Counted from the stretch's first letter, positions 21,593 through 30,475 are shown. The stretch is 35,723 bases of DNA from Micromonospora sp. KC606 (GCF_004348675.1 NZ_SMKN01000037.1:1-35723), one strand, 5' to 3'. The notes: generated by a model not told the origin, from the letters alone. Numbers and translations: made by a program.

Positions 21593-24145
21593 ATGACCGC
21601 CATCCGAAGATCCGTGTCGACAGTGGTCGCCGCGGCGGTGTCCGCGCTTGTCGTCGTGCTCGCGTCGGTCGCGCTCACCCCCGCGCAGCCCGCCCACGCC
21701 GCCGGCACCACGTACTACGTCAGCGCGGCCGGAAACGACACCAACGCCGGAACCAGCAGCGGGGCGGCCTGGCGCTCGCTGGACAAGGTGAACTCGACTG
21801 CCTTCCAGCCCGGTGACACCATCCTCCTCAGGGCCGGTGACAGGTGGGTCGGGCAGCTGTGGCCGAAGGGGTCCGGCGTCAGCGGCGATCCGATCGTCAT
21901 CGACCGCTACGGCGAGGGCGCCAAACCGATGGTCGCCGGGCAGGGCACGGTCGGGGAGGCGGTGCGGCTGTTCAACCAGGAGTACTGGGAGATCCGCAAC
22001 CTCGACGTGTCGAACGCGGCGCCGGCGACCGCGACGCCGGGCGCGAACCTCGGCGACTTCCGCGGCATCGGTGTGCACGGCGACAACGGCCGGACCCTGC
22101 GCCACTTCGTGATCGACTCAGTCGACGTGCACGACGTGACCGGCGAGGTCAGGTGGATCGGCGGCAACCCCGCCAACAACTCCCCGGGTGTCACCTGGGG
22201 AACCGGCTGGGACCGCTCGAAGAACACCGGCGGCATCGCCTTCACCACCACCGTCCCCGACATCGCCGCGCCAGGCGGTCCCACGGTGCTCAGCGGCATC
22301 ACCGTGCAGAACTCGACGATCAGGAACACGTCGTTCGCGGGGATCGTCGTCAAGCAGTACACCGGTGACGCGCCGGGAGCGGTCTCGACAGGCTGGGGCA
22401 CGCGCCGGACGGCCGACGACGCCCTCTTCACCCCGCACACCAACGTCACGATCCGCGGCAACTACGTGTCGCAGGCGAACACCAACTTCGGTGGCAACGG
22501 CGTCTACCTCACCGACGTCCGAGACGCGCTCGTCGAAGGCAACGTGATCGACCGAGTCGGGGTTTCCGGCATCGAGACGTACGCGGCCGACCGCGTCACC
22601 GTCCAGTACAACGAGGTCATGGGCACCCGCCATGCGCAGGGCAGTGCCGACGCGAACGGCCTGGACCCCGACATCGCCACCACCAACCAGCTGTTCCAGT
22701 ACAACTACCTGCACGACAACGGCGACGGCATCCTGGTCTGCGGGTGCGGCTCCGCGCGCTTCGGCAGCGCGGTGATCCGCTACAACGTGGTGACCGGCAG
22801 CAAGCGGTGGAACCTCCACATGTCGCAGCAGACCGGCACGGTGGCGCACATCTACCACAACACCTTCTACAGCACCGATGCGCCGAACATGGTGAGCGGC
22901 GGTGTCTCCGGCCGGGCCACCCTGACCAACAACCTGTTCATCTCCGAACGGCCCGATGTCACGTTCAACACGCAGTCGAACGTGACCTACAGCAAGAACG
23001 GGTACTCGGCCAACCTGACCCCGCCGTCGACCGACTCGACCCGCGTCGTCGGAGATCCCCGGTTCGTCGATCGCACCGCCGGAGGGCCCTACGGGGATGA
23101 GAACGGCCCGAACCTGGGAACGGCGGCGAACTTCGCGCTCCAGGCCGGTTCGGTGTTCAGCGACGCCGGCGCCAGCGTCACCGGCAACGGCGGCCTCGAC
23201 TTCGCCGGCGCGCCCGTGCCGACCGGAACCGGCCCGGACATCGGCGCCTTCGAACGCGGCGCGCCCGACATCGCCTTCGCGGAGTCTTTCGACGACCTGG
23301 CCACCGGTCCGTTCGCCGATGGGACGAAGGGATGGCGGGTCGTCGCGACCGGCAACACGGTCGCGGTGGCCGAGACGCCCTCCGTCAGCGACAAGAGCGT
23401 CCTGCTGAGCCGCACGGCCGACGGCGGTGGCACCGACGGGACGAACCTCGCCCGGATCTTCGACACCCCGCTACAGGGCGTGGTCACGATCGAGGCCCAG
23501 GTGATGCGCGATGACACACAGGCAGGCTGGTTCGGGTTGCCCTACCTGTACAACGCCAGCGGCAGCCAGGCCGTCAGCGTCGCGTTCGCCCGGGGTGAGA
23601 TCCACGCGTACGACGGGGGAACGGCACGCGTGATCGGTCGGTACACCCCCGGCCGGTGGTATCGGATCACGCTCACTGTGGACACCGCCAACCAGCGCTT
23701 CGACCTCGACATCGACGGCCGGCGGATGGTGACGGACGCGCCGTTCCGTACCGCCATGCCGGGGATCGCGAAGGTCGCCTGGTACGCGAACGGAAACGAG
23801 CGCGGGTCGGCACACGTCGACGATGTCCGGCTCTGGCGCGGCCCCGGATACACCAACGACGGCTTCCACCAGCTCGTGGCGCGGCATTCGGGTAGGTGTG
23901 TCGAGCCGGCGAGCGGTTCCACGGCCAACGGGGTCCAGCTCGTGCAGTTCGACTGCAGCTCCGCGCAGAGCCAGCAGTGGCAGCTGCGCGGTGCCGGCGG
24001 CGGCTACTACCAGCTCGTGGCGCGGCATTCGGGTAGGTGTGTCGACGTGGCGAGCGGTTCCACGGCCAACGGCGCCCGGCTCATCCAGTTCGACTGCCAC
24101 TCAGGTCAGAACCAGCAGTGGAGCCTCAGGCCGCTGACATCCTGA
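21593..24145 (+). CDS. Secreted right-handed beta-helix (polysaccharide lyase-like) protein with ricin-type lectin domain
   Basis: This 850-residue exported protein begins with a signal peptide ending AQPAHA (about residue 36). Residues about 40-555 form a right-handed parallel beta-helix: GTTYYVSAAGNDTNAGTSSG, then many Asn-rich turns such as VTIRGNYVSQ, ALVEGNVIDRVGVSGIE and LFQYNYLHDNGDGIL, as in pectate-lyase-like and DUF1565 proteins. Residues about 560-752 are a concanavalin-like beta-sandwich. Residues about 757-850 are a ricin-type lectin (RICIN) with two QQW repeats instead of the usual three. It should bind and cleave a polymer outside the cell. Whether it is a lyase or a hydrolase cannot be told without catalytic residues. 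It shares its LacI-type promoter with the transport operon and the SGNH gene. Confidence 0.85.
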   Translation: MTAIRRSVSTVVAAAVSALVVVLASVALTPAQPAHAAGTTYYVSAAGNDTNAGTSSGAAWRSLDKVNSTAFQPGDTILLRAGDRWVGQLWPKGSGVSGDPIVIDRYGEGAKPMVAGQGTVGEAVRLFNQEYWEIRNLDVSNAAPATATPGANLGDFRGIGVHGDNGRTLRHFVIDSVDVHDVTGEVRWIGGNPANNSPGVTWGTGWDRSKNTGGIAFTTTVPDIAAPGGPTVLSGITVQNSTIRNTSFAGIVVKQYTGDAPGAVSTGWGTRRTADDALFTPHTNVTIRGNYVSQANTNFGGNGVYLTDVRDALVEGNVIDRVGVSGIETYAADRVTVQYNEVMGTRHAQGSADANGLDPDIATTNQLFQYNYLHDNGDGILVCGCGSARFGSAVIRYNVVTGSKRWNLHMSQQTGTVAHIYHNTFYSTDAPNMVSGGVSGRATLTNNLFISERPDVTFNTQSNVTYSKNGYSANLTPPSTDSTRVVGDPRFVDRTAGGPYGDENGPNLGTAANFALQAGSVFSDAGASVTGNGGLDFAGAPVPTGTGPDIGAFERGAPDIAFAESFDDLATGPFADGTKGWRVVATGNTVAVAETPSVSDKSVLLSRTADGGGTDGTNLARIFDTPLQGVVTIEAQVMRDDTQAGWFGLPYLYNASGSQAVSVAFARGEIHAYDGGTARVIGRYTPGRWYRITLTVDTANQRFDLDIDGRRMVTDAPFRTAMPGIAKVAWYANGNERGSAHVDDVRLWRGPGYTNDGFHQLVARHSGRCVEPASGSTANGVQLVQFDCSSAQSQQWQLRGAGGGYYQLVARHSGRCVDVASGSTANGARLIQFDCHSGQNQQWSLRPLTS
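23868..24072 (+). repeat. Near-identical 64-bp direct repeat inside the ricin domain
   Basis: The stretches starting at 23868 and 24009, 141 bases (47 codons) apart, are identical for 37 bases, differ at a few positions, then are identical for another 24. Both encode QLVARHSGRCV and ASGSTANG. Such near-identity at DNA level points to recent duplication or gene conversion between the lectin repeats. Confidence 0.85.
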
Positions 24146-24151
24146 GAGTGA

Positions 24152-24190
24152 CACCGCCCCGCCGGGCCGTTTCGGCCCGGCGGGGCGGTG
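24152..24190. terminator. Terminator between the beta-helix gene and the cupin gene
   Basis: A perfect 17-bp GC-rich stem (24152-24168 with 24174-24190) closes the five-base loop GTTTC, seven bases after the upstream stop. It lies between convergent genes and can serve both. Confidence 0.9.
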
Positions 24191-24256
24191 CCGGCTGTCG
24201 GAAGGGACAAGGCTGACCAGGTAGCGGTGGAACCGCTCTGCTGAGCGGCTGGTGGC

Positions 24257-25009
24257 TCAGGACCGGTTCGGTCCGGACAGCACCGCCGGTTGCCGGACGT
24301 CGTGGGTGTGCAGACGCCCGCACATGCCCCAGCGTGCGGCCTCGCTGGCGGGCGAGCCGAGCAGCATGGACTGCCGCAGGTGGTGGCCGTCGCCGCGGTC
24401 GAGGGCGTCGAGGATGTCGGCGGTCTGACGGGCTTCTCGTTCGACGCTGTCCTTCCAGATCTGCCGCCAGGCGTCGATCCTCGGTCTGACCAGCGCCACG
24501 GCACTGGCGTACAGCCGCTCCAGCGGTGCGAAGTCCCCAGCGTCCGCGCTGGCCACCAACCGCTGGAACCCGCTGATGGCGAGATCGCGCCGTTGTCGCA
24601 CCGCTTCCTCGACCTCCTCGGCCGGCGCGTTCGCCGGTAGTGCTGCCGCGGCGGCGTAGCGGTCGGCGTCGGAGACGATCTCGGGCGGGAAGGTCATCAC
24701 CGCGTCACCAGCCTCGGGCAGACCGGCGTTCTGCATCACGACGACGACGTGCAGATCGCCGTGGTTGACGGCACGGTGGATGGTGCCCGGGGTGAACCAG
24801 ACGGTTGTCCCGGCGCGCAGCGGCGTCGACCGGAAACCGGACGCGTCGAGGGTCTGCAGCTCGCCGTCGCCATCGATGACGACGTACGCCTCGGTGGAGG
24901 CGGTGTGCAGGTGGGGGGTGCCTCCGGCCAGGCCGTCGGCGCACGGGCTGGAGTACACCGACAGCCTGGTCACGGAGGTGCCGCCCGGGAACGGCGGCGT
25001 GGTGCTCAT
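24257..25009 (-). CDS. Cupin domain protein
   Basis: From ATG 25009 the protein has 250 residues. Residues about 10-110 are a cupin barrel: metal-ligand histidines in GGTPHLHTASTEAYVVIDGDGE and the second motif in WFTPGTIHRAVNHGDLHVVVVM. The remaining 130 residues are predicted helical with many Ala, Arg and Glu, and have no motif I recognise. Cupins in sugar loci often act as isomerases or sugar-binding sensors. Here the gene is the last of the leftward transport operon, and its start overlaps the DUF6807 stop by four bases (ATGA), so it is translated with it. A role in processing the imported sugar is inferred only from context. Confidence 0.8.
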   Translation of the reverse strand: MSTTPPFPGGTSVTRLSVYSSPCADGLAGGTPHLHTASTEAYVVIDGDGELQTLDASGFRSTPLRAGTTVWFTPGTIHRAVNHGDLHVVVVMQNAGLPEAGDAVMTFPPEIVSDADRYAAAAALPANAPAEEVEEAVRQRRDLAISGFQRLVASADAGDFAPLERLYASAVALVRPRIDAWRQIWKDSVEREARQTADILDALDRGDGHHLRQSMLLGSPASEAARWGMCGRLHTHDVRQPAVLSGPNRS

Positions 25010-25968
25010 GCCGGTTCCCCGGTGGACGACGGGGCCGTCCACCGGCTCAGGGCCGCGCGGCCCTGGTCGGCGAGTGCGACGGTGCCGTCGGTGCCGTGGT
25101 CGCCGCCGGCGACGAGCACCGCGTACCGGAACGTGATGGTCTGCTCGTGCGCGACGGGCAGTTCTTCGCTGAAGAAGGGGGCCGGGCACAGGCAGGCGAA
25201 CTCTTCGCTGCGGGTGAACCACTGCGGTGGGTGCTGCGGGTTGGCGGTGTCGTCGATCATGATGATCGTCGACGAGGTTCCGCTTCCGTCATGGCGGCCG
25301 CGGAAGGCCAGCCACTCGGCTCGGGTGCCCCGCAGGTCGTCGTTGCCGGTTCCGGCGGGCGACTGGACGGTCCCGCCGGTGAAGGAGCGCGGGCCGCGCC
25401 AGAACAGGCCACCATAACCGGCGTTCTCGCGGCCTTTCGTCGTGGGCGAGCCGATGTTGAGGGTCGCTCCCGACACGTTCGTCATCGTGGTCTGGAAGAT
25501 CAGCGCCCAGCTGGTGTCGTCGAGGACGGTGGCCGTGAGGGTGCGGTGTTCGGTGATGATCTGTTGTCCCCGCTGGGAGATCCAGTCGAGGTGGTGGGCG
25601 ATGTCGGCGCGCCCGTCGCCGCCCCGCAGCGCTGTCATCCCGCGGTGGACGGCGCTGCCGTTGTTGTCCAGCTGCACGTAGGAGCTGCCGTGGACGTAGG
25701 TCGGGCCGCCCCAGAAGTTGTGCTCGCCGACGTGGGGAAGTGACCAGGCGATGCCCTTGTGCCAGACGTGGTCGTGCGGTCGGAACAGGGACACGACGTC
25801 GCCGGCGAGGGTGCGGATCGGGTGCAGGTACGGCTTGGGTGATTCCAGTTGCGCGGTGTCGGGCCGGTACACGTAGGTGAACAGCGGTGCGTCGCCGGCC
25901 CGGACGTCGACGGAGTGACCCACGGCGTGGTCGAGGTGGAAGGTCGTCGGACGGTTGTCGCTCACCAT
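25006..25968 (-). CDS. DUF6807 (PmoA-like) family protein
   Basis: The 320-residue protein starts at ATG 25968, overlapping the preceding oxidoreductase stop by seven bases. It matches the family annotated as 'PmoA' or DUF6807: VRAGDAPLFTYVYRPD, YLHPIRTLAGDVVSLFRPHDHVWHKGIAWSLPHVGEHNFWGG, QIITEHRTLTATV, then TTKGRENAGYGGLFWRGPR. The conserved HDHxxHKG segment is rich in metal-ligand-like residues. The PmoA name is historical and does not imply methane oxidation. Family members are usually found beside Gfo/Idh/MocA oxidoreductases in sugar-use loci, as here, and the pair is suspected to handle keto-sugar intermediates. It is expected in the cytoplasm. Confidence 0.82.
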   Translation of the reverse strand: MVSDNRPTTFHLDHAVGHSVDVRAGDAPLFTYVYRPDTAQLESPKPYLHPIRTLAGDVVSLFRPHDHVWHKGIAWSLPHVGEHNFWGGPTYVHGSSYVQLDNNGSAVHRGMTALRGGDGRADIAHHLDWISQRGQQIITEHRTLTATVLDDTSWALIFQTTMTNVSGATLNIGSPTTKGRENAGYGGLFWRGPRSFTGGTVQSPAGTGNDDLRGTRAEWLAFRGRHDGSGTSSTIIMIDDTANPQHPPQWFTRSEEFACLCPAPFFSEELPVAHEQTITFRYAVLVAGGDHGTDGTVALADQGRAALSRWTAPSSTGEPA

Positions 25969-27044
25969 GGGGTTCCTGTTCCGTTCATGCGCTGGGCGAA
26001 GGGATGGTCGTGGTCGATCTGGCCGCTGCGGATCCGCTCGCCGGTGAATGCCGAGGCGTACAGCGCGGCGACGAACTCCATGGTGCGTCGGGTGTCGGCG
26101 AGTCCGACCGGTGGCGCGGCGCCGGCGTCGAGGGCGTCGTAGACGGCGGCGAGCTGTCCGGCGTGGCCGCTGGTGGTGTCCGACCGCGTGGCCGCCCACT
26201 CGGCCCGTACGTCGTCGTGGCCCGGCGCGGGGGTGACGGTCCAGTCGTCGTCGGTGTATCCGTAGAGGTGTTCGACCTCGACGGTGGCGTACTCGAAGTC
26301 GAACCGCAACGCCGAGGTCTGCCGAGGTGAGAGCACCGAGTTGACGATCGACGCCACGGTGCCGTCGGCGAAGGTGACCAGCGCCATGGACACGTCCTCG
26401 GTGTCGACGCGCCGGGCGCGTCGGGCGGCGACGGCGGTCACCGACTCCCAGGGGCCGAGCACCGACAGCAGCAGGTCGAACTGGTGGATGCCGTGGCCCA
26501 TGGTCGGTCCGCCGCCCTCGGTCTCCCACCTGCCTCGCCACGGCACGTCGAAGTAGGCGTCGTCACGAAACCACTGGGTGTGGCAGGTGGCCAGCATGCT
26601 GCGGCCGAGTCGGCCGGCGGCGGCCATGGCGCGGAGCCGGACCGCGCCGGCCCCGAACCGGTGCTGGAAGACGGTGGCGAGGTGTGCGCCGGATGCCTGG
26701 GAGGCGTCGGCGAGGGTGTCCAGTTCGACGAGCGACAGCACCGGCGGTTTCTCGACCAGCGCGGTGACGCCCGCCCGCAGGCACTGCAGGGCCAGCGGTG
26801 CGTGCGAGGAGGGCGGCGTGCAGACATGGATCACGTCGAGTTGCCCGGCGCCGAACAACTCCGTCAGGTTCGGGTGGACCGTCGGCACATCCCAGCTGGC
26901 GGCGAACTCCCGCGCCCGATCGAGGTCGACGTCGACCACCGCGACCAGTTCGGCACGCTCGTCGTGCTCACGCAGCGCCTGCGCGTGCGCGTGCGCGATG
27001 CCGCCGGTCCCGACGATCGCGGTCCGGTATCTGTGTCCAGGCAT
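25962..27044 (-). CDS. Gfo/Idh/MocA family oxidoreductase
   Basis: The 360-residue NAD(P)-dependent sugar dehydrogenase starts at ATG 27044. The N-terminal Rossmann fold has RTAIVGTGGIAHAHAQAL and an acidic residue after the second strand (VVDVDLDRA), favouring NAD. The family EKP motif is in ALVEKPPVLS. The C-terminal sheet domain has GGGPTMGHGIHQFDLLLSVLG, which carries the catalytic-site histidines. It probably oxidises or isomerises an imported sugar or its derivative. The start is preceded by AGGAGC-type sequence. It follows the sugar-binding protein gene after a strong hairpin and overlaps the DUF6807 gene, so these two are translationally coupled. Confidence 0.88.
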   Translation of the reverse strand: MPGHRYRTAIVGTGGIAHAHAQALREHDERAELVAVVDVDLDRAREFAASWDVPTVHPNLTELFGAGQLDVIHVCTPPSSHAPLALQCLRAGVTALVEKPPVLSLVELDTLADASQASGAHLATVFQHRFGAGAVRLRAMAAAGRLGRSMLATCHTQWFRDDAYFDVPWRGRWETEGGGPTMGHGIHQFDLLLSVLGPWESVTAVAARRARRVDTEDVSMALVTFADGTVASIVNSVLSPRQTSALRFDFEYATVEVEHLYGYTDDDWTVTPAPGHDDVRAEWAATRSDTTSGHAGQLAAVYDALDAGAAPPVGLADTRRTMEFVAALYASAFTGERIRSGQIDHDHPFAQRMNGTGTPW

Positions 27045-27101
27045 GACGGTTCTGCTGCTCCTTCGTGTGGGGTGCCCCGGGCTCGTGATCGTCTCGGGCG
27101 A

Positions 27102-27142
27102 GCGGGTGCGCCCACCGGGCCCTGCCCGGTGGGCGCACCCGC
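27102..27142 (-). terminator. Intercistronic hairpin after the sugar-binding protein gene
   Basis: A perfect 18-bp stem (27102-27119 with 27125-27142) with a five-base loop lies between the binding-protein stop (27155) and the Gfo/Idh start (27044). Inside an operon it probably protects the 3' end of the binding-protein message or partially terminates transcription. Confidence 0.8.
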
Positions 27143-27154
27143 CTGGTGCCGCGG

Positions 27155-28465
27155 TCAGGCGTTGTCGATTTCCTTCTGCAGCTCGGCGATGAACTTCTCG
27201 GCCGCCTGCTGAGGCGTGATGCGGCCGAAGAGCACCTGCTCGGTGTAGCGCTTGAGGATGCTTTCCACGCCGCTGGCGCCGTTGGGGGTGACCCGCGGCG
27301 GCGGGCTCACCTTGACCGTGTCGAGGTACTCGCCGGCGGCCTTGTCGGTGGCGGTCAGCTTCGGCAGGATCGCCGTGCGGATCTTGTTGTTGGCGGGCAC
27401 GCCGCGGTCGGTGAGCAGGATGTCGGCGGCCTCCTGGTTGTTGGCCAGGAAGTCGACGAACAGCGCCGCCTCGGCGGGGTGCTTGGACCGCGACGAGATG
27501 GTCCAGAACATGGACGGCTTGTAGTACGCCGCCGGGGCCGCGGACTGCGCCTCGCCGGGCAGCTTGAGCAGCTTGAGGTTGCCGCCGCTGGCCTTGGTCA
27601 GCGCGGTCACCTGCGTGTTCCACCAGTTCCCGAACGCGGCGGTGTTCGTGGCGGTGCCGGACTGGTCCAGGCCCGCGCTGGCCCGCTCGACACTGACCGA
27701 CGCGGCGGGTGCCGCGCCTTCCTTGGCCAGATCGAGGATGTACTGCCAGTAGTTGGTCAGGACCTGCGGCGGGATCGAGACGTTGCCCTTGTCGTCGTAC
27801 AGCGACGCGCCGGCCTGCCGGGCAAAGATGTTGACGCCGCCGATGTCGAACCCGAGCGACTGCACGCCGCTGACCTTGCCGCCGCTGGCCTTGCTCACCT
27901 GCGCACCGACGCTCTTGAGATCGTTCCACGTCCAGGTCGCGTCGTCGGGCACCGCGATGTTGAACTTGGCGAGCAGGTCGGTGTTGGCGATGATCGAGTA
28001 GACGGTCAGGCCGACCGGCAGCGCGTACTGCTTGTTGTCGACCTTGCCGGTGCCCAGGGCGTTCGCATCGAAGTCACCTGTCTTGAGGTGCTTGCTCGCG
28101 GTGCCCAGGTCGAGCAGCGCGCCGCGCTCGGCATACGAGGCCAGGTACAGCTCGTCCATCTGGATGATGTCCGGCGCGTCGTTCGCCGCCACGGTCGTCG
28201 CGAGGCTGTCCCAGTAGCCGTTCCACTCCTTGAACTCACCCTTGACGGTGATGTTGGGGTGGGCCTTCTGGAACAGTTCGATCACCTGCTGGGTGCGCTG
28301 GTGCCGCGCGTCCGAGCCCCACCAGGTGAAGCGGAGGGTGACCGGGTCCTTGGAAAGCTCCTGGTTGGCGTCGCCGCCGGAGCCGCCGCAGGCGGACAGG
28401 ACGGTCGCTGCGGCCAGGCTCGCGGCCAGGGCCAGAGCAGACCGGCGGGTGGATCCGTATCGCAT
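27155..28465 (-). CDS. Sugar ABC transporter substrate-binding lipoprotein
   Basis: The 436-residue protein has the lipoprotein signal MRYGSTRRSALALAASLAAATVLSAC, with lipidated Cys26, followed by a flexible GGSGGDANQE linker. The mature part is a family-1 (CUT1) solute-binding protein, with VTLRFTWWGSDARHQRTQQVIELFQKAHPNI, PDIIQMDE, YALPVGLTVYSIIANTDLL, the FARQAGASLYDDKG region, and a C-terminal tail with many Lys/Glu. It should capture oligosaccharide or monosaccharide outside the membrane and pass it to the two permeases encoded upstream. The ligand is not evident. It is third in the operon rather than first. No matching ATPase gene is in the window. Confidence 0.93.
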   Translation of the reverse strand: MRYGSTRRSALALAASLAAATVLSACGGSGGDANQELSKDPVTLRFTWWGSDARHQRTQQVIELFQKAHPNITVKGEFKEWNGYWDSLATTVAANDAPDIIQMDELYLASYAERGALLDLGTASKHLKTGDFDANALGTGKVDNKQYALPVGLTVYSIIANTDLLAKFNIAVPDDATWTWNDLKSVGAQVSKASGGKVSGVQSLGFDIGGVNIFARQAGASLYDDKGNVSIPPQVLTNYWQYILDLAKEGAAPAASVSVERASAGLDQSGTATNTAAFGNWWNTQVTALTKASGGNLKLLKLPGEAQSAAPAAYYKPSMFWTISSRSKHPAEAALFVDFLANNQEAADILLTDRGVPANNKIRTAILPKLTATDKAAGEYLDTVKVSPPPRVTPNGASGVESILKRYTEQVLFGRITPQQAAEKFIAELQKEIDNA

Positions 28466-28540
28466 CGCGTGTGCCCTTTCGTGAGGTGGTGCGGGGGTGA
28501 GGTGGGTGGTGCGATGGAACGTTCAGGGTCGCGGAGGGGG

Positions 28541-29425
28541 TTACTTGATGCCTGTCGTGGCGATGCCGCGGATGAGGTACCGCTGGCCGACCAGGAACGC
28601 CAGGAAGATCGGGATCAGCGACACGACGCTCATGGCGAACATCGAGCCCCAGGACGTCTCGACCGTGGCGTCGACGAAGGAGCGCAGCGCGACCGGGACG
28701 GTGTACTTCTCGGGGTCGGTGAGGTAGATCAACTGACTGAAGAAGTCGTTCCATGTCCAGATGAACGTGAAGATCGTCGTGGTGGCAAGCGCCGGTGTCA
28801 TCAGCGGCAGGATGACCCGCAGGAAGATCCGCGGGTGCCCGGCCCCGTCGATGCGGGCCGCCTCGTCCAACTCCCGGGGCAGGCCGCGGATGAACTGGAC
28901 CATCAGGAAGACGAAGAACGCGTCGGTGGCCAGCATCTTCGGGATGATCAGCGGCAGGAACGTGTTCACCCAGCCAGCCTGGGAGAACATGATGTACTGC
29001 GGCACAATGATGACATGGATCGGCAGCATGATGGTGCCGAGCATGATGGCGAACCACCAACGTTTACCGGTGAACTCCAGCCGGGCGAAGGCATAGGCGG
29101 CCATCGAGCAGGACACCAGATTGCCGATGATCGCGCCGAGCACCACGATCGCCGAGTTGAGCAGGTAGTGGCCGAACGGTGCGCCGAGCGCGTCCCAGCC
29201 CAGCGAATAGTTCTGGATCTGGAGTCCGTCGAGCGCCAGACCGGGATTGCGGAAGATCTCGCTGTTGGGCCGCAGCGAGCTGACGACCATCCACACCACC
29301 GGGTACAGCATGACCATGGCGAGCAGGATCAGTGCGACGTGCCGCAGCACGGGGCGCAGCGCGCGGACCACCGGGTTCCGGTGCCGGATGGCGCTGGCGG
29401 CTCGGGGGGTGGCGAGATCAGTCAT
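28541..29425 (-). CDS. CUT1 sugar ABC transporter permease (MalG-like)
   Basis: From ATG 29425 the protein has 294 residues with about six membrane helices: the first is VALILLAMVMLYPVVWMVVSSL. The EAA loop that docks the ATPase is LPRELDEAARIDGAGHPRIFLRVILPLMTP. The C-terminal LVGQRYLIRGIATTGIK end is typical of MalG-type permeases. Its start overlaps the stop of the other permease gene by eight bases, so the pair is coupled. It forms a heterodimer with that permease. The longer frame to 29479 lies inside the upstream gene and is not needed. Confidence 0.93.
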   Translation of the reverse strand: MTDLATPRAASAIRHRNPVVRALRPVLRHVALILLAMVMLYPVVWMVVSSLRPNSEIFRNPGLALDGLQIQNYSLGWDALGAPFGHYLLNSAIVVLGAIIGNLVSCSMAAYAFARLEFTGKRWWFAIMLGTIMLPIHVIIVPQYIMFSQAGWVNTFLPLIIPKMLATDAFFVFLMVQFIRGLPRELDEAARIDGAGHPRIFLRVILPLMTPALATTTIFTFIWTWNDFFSQLIYLTDPEKYTVPVALRSFVDATVETSWGSMFAMSVVSLIPIFLAFLVGQRYLIRGIATTGIK

Positions 29426-30344
29426 CGTAGAAGACCCAACGCTTGGCGGCCCAGAAGTTGACCGCGGTGAACCCGGCAATGATGACCAGCAGCAGCCAGG
29501 CCAGCGCCGACGCGTAGCCCATGTCGAAGTTGTTGAACCCGCGCTGATAGAGGTAGAGCGTGTAGAACAGCGTCGAGTCAGACGGCCCGCCGCTGCCGCC
29601 GGAGACGACGAATGCCTGGGTGAACGACTGGAACGCGTGGATGATCTGCAGCACGAGGTTGAAGAAGATGATCGGCGACAACAGCGGCAGGGTTATCCGC
29701 CACAGTTGCGTCCAGCGCGACGCCCCGTCGACCGACGCGGCCTCGTAGTACATGACCGGGATCTGCCGCAGCCCGGCCAGGAAGATCACCATCGGCGCGC
29801 CGAAGGTCCACACGTTGAGCACGATCAGGGTGGAGAGCGCCGAGTCAGGATCGGAGATCCACCCGCGGCCCTGCACGCCGACCAGGGCGAGGACCTGGTT
29901 GACCATGCCTTCGGCGCCGAAGATCTGCCGCCACAGCACGGCGATCGCGACGCTGGAGCCCAGCAGCGACGGCAGGTAGAACACCGAGCGGTAGAACGAC
30001 AGCCCGCGCAGGCCCCGGTCGAGCAGCAGCGCCAGACCCAGCGCGCAGATCAGCTGCAGCGGCACGGAGACGAACACGTAGGTGAACGTGACGCCCAGTG
30101 CCGCGTGTAGCCGCTCGTCGGTCAGCATCCGCTCGAAGTTCTCCAGGCCGTTGAACTCGGGCGGCTGGATCAGGTTGTAGTCGGTGAAGCCGAGCACGAG
30201 CGAGGCCGCGATCGGCCCGGCGGTGATCAGCAACAAACCCGCGAACCAGGGCAGCAGGAACAGGAACGCGGCCTTGTCGTCCCGCTTGCGGAGTGAACCT
30301 CTTCGCGACGCGCGGAGCCGCTGATGCTCGCCAAGAGCTGTCAC
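29418..30344 (-). CDS. CUT1 sugar ABC transporter permease (MalF-like)
   Basis: From GTG 30344 the protein has 308 residues; AGAAGGAG at 30351-30358 (minus-strand sense) sits six bases upstream and decides this start. It has about six membrane helices, beginning KAAFLFLLPWFAGLLLITAGPI, and the MalF-type features ITAGPIAASLVLGFTDYN and NFERMLTD. The EAA loop is MYYEAASVDGASRWTQLWRITLPLLSPI. It is the first gene of the leftward operon and lies downstream of the LacI-type promoter at 30423-30475. The operon has no ATPase gene, so a shared MsiK-like ATPase encoded elsewhere is expected, as in Streptomyces. Confidence 0.93.
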   Translation of the reverse strand: MTALGEHQRLRASRRGSLRKRDDKAAFLFLLPWFAGLLLITAGPIAASLVLGFTDYNLIQPPEFNGLENFERMLTDERLHAALGVTFTYVFVSVPLQLICALGLALLLDRGLRGLSFYRSVFYLPSLLGSSVAIAVLWRQIFGAEGMVNQVLALVGVQGRGWISDPDSALSTLIVLNVWTFGAPMVIFLAGLRQIPVMYYEAASVDGASRWTQLWRITLPLLSPIIFFNLVLQIIHAFQSFTQAFVVSGGSGGPSDSTLFYTLYLYQRGFNNFDMGYASALAWLLLVIIAGFTAVNFWAAKRWVFYDD

Positions 30345-30422
30345 ACGACCCTCCTTCTGGAGAAAGCCGGGCAGATGGGGGGCCGTTGGGCGTGACGGGG
30401 ACCGCCCGGCGGTGCAGGGGTG

Positions 30423-30475
30423 GGAAAACGTATTCCGCAGTCTGCGCGAGCCCCGAATGGCCGTCAAGTGTTTCG
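30423..30475 (-). promoter_or_regulatory. LacI-regulated promoter of the transport operon
   Basis: On the minus strand CGAAACAC abuts TTGACG (30467-30462), then CAGACT follows at 17 bases, then the operator GGAATACGTTTTCC (30436-30423). The same 16-base CGGAATACGTTTTCCC is found at the promoters of the beta-helix gene and the SGNH gene. Confidence 0.78.

Noticed and set aside
27146..29461. 771-codon open frame antisense to the transport genes
   Set aside because: Its low-complexity, Arg/Asp/Val-rich translation matches GC-bias shadows, while the opposite strand encodes clear ABC transporter proteins.
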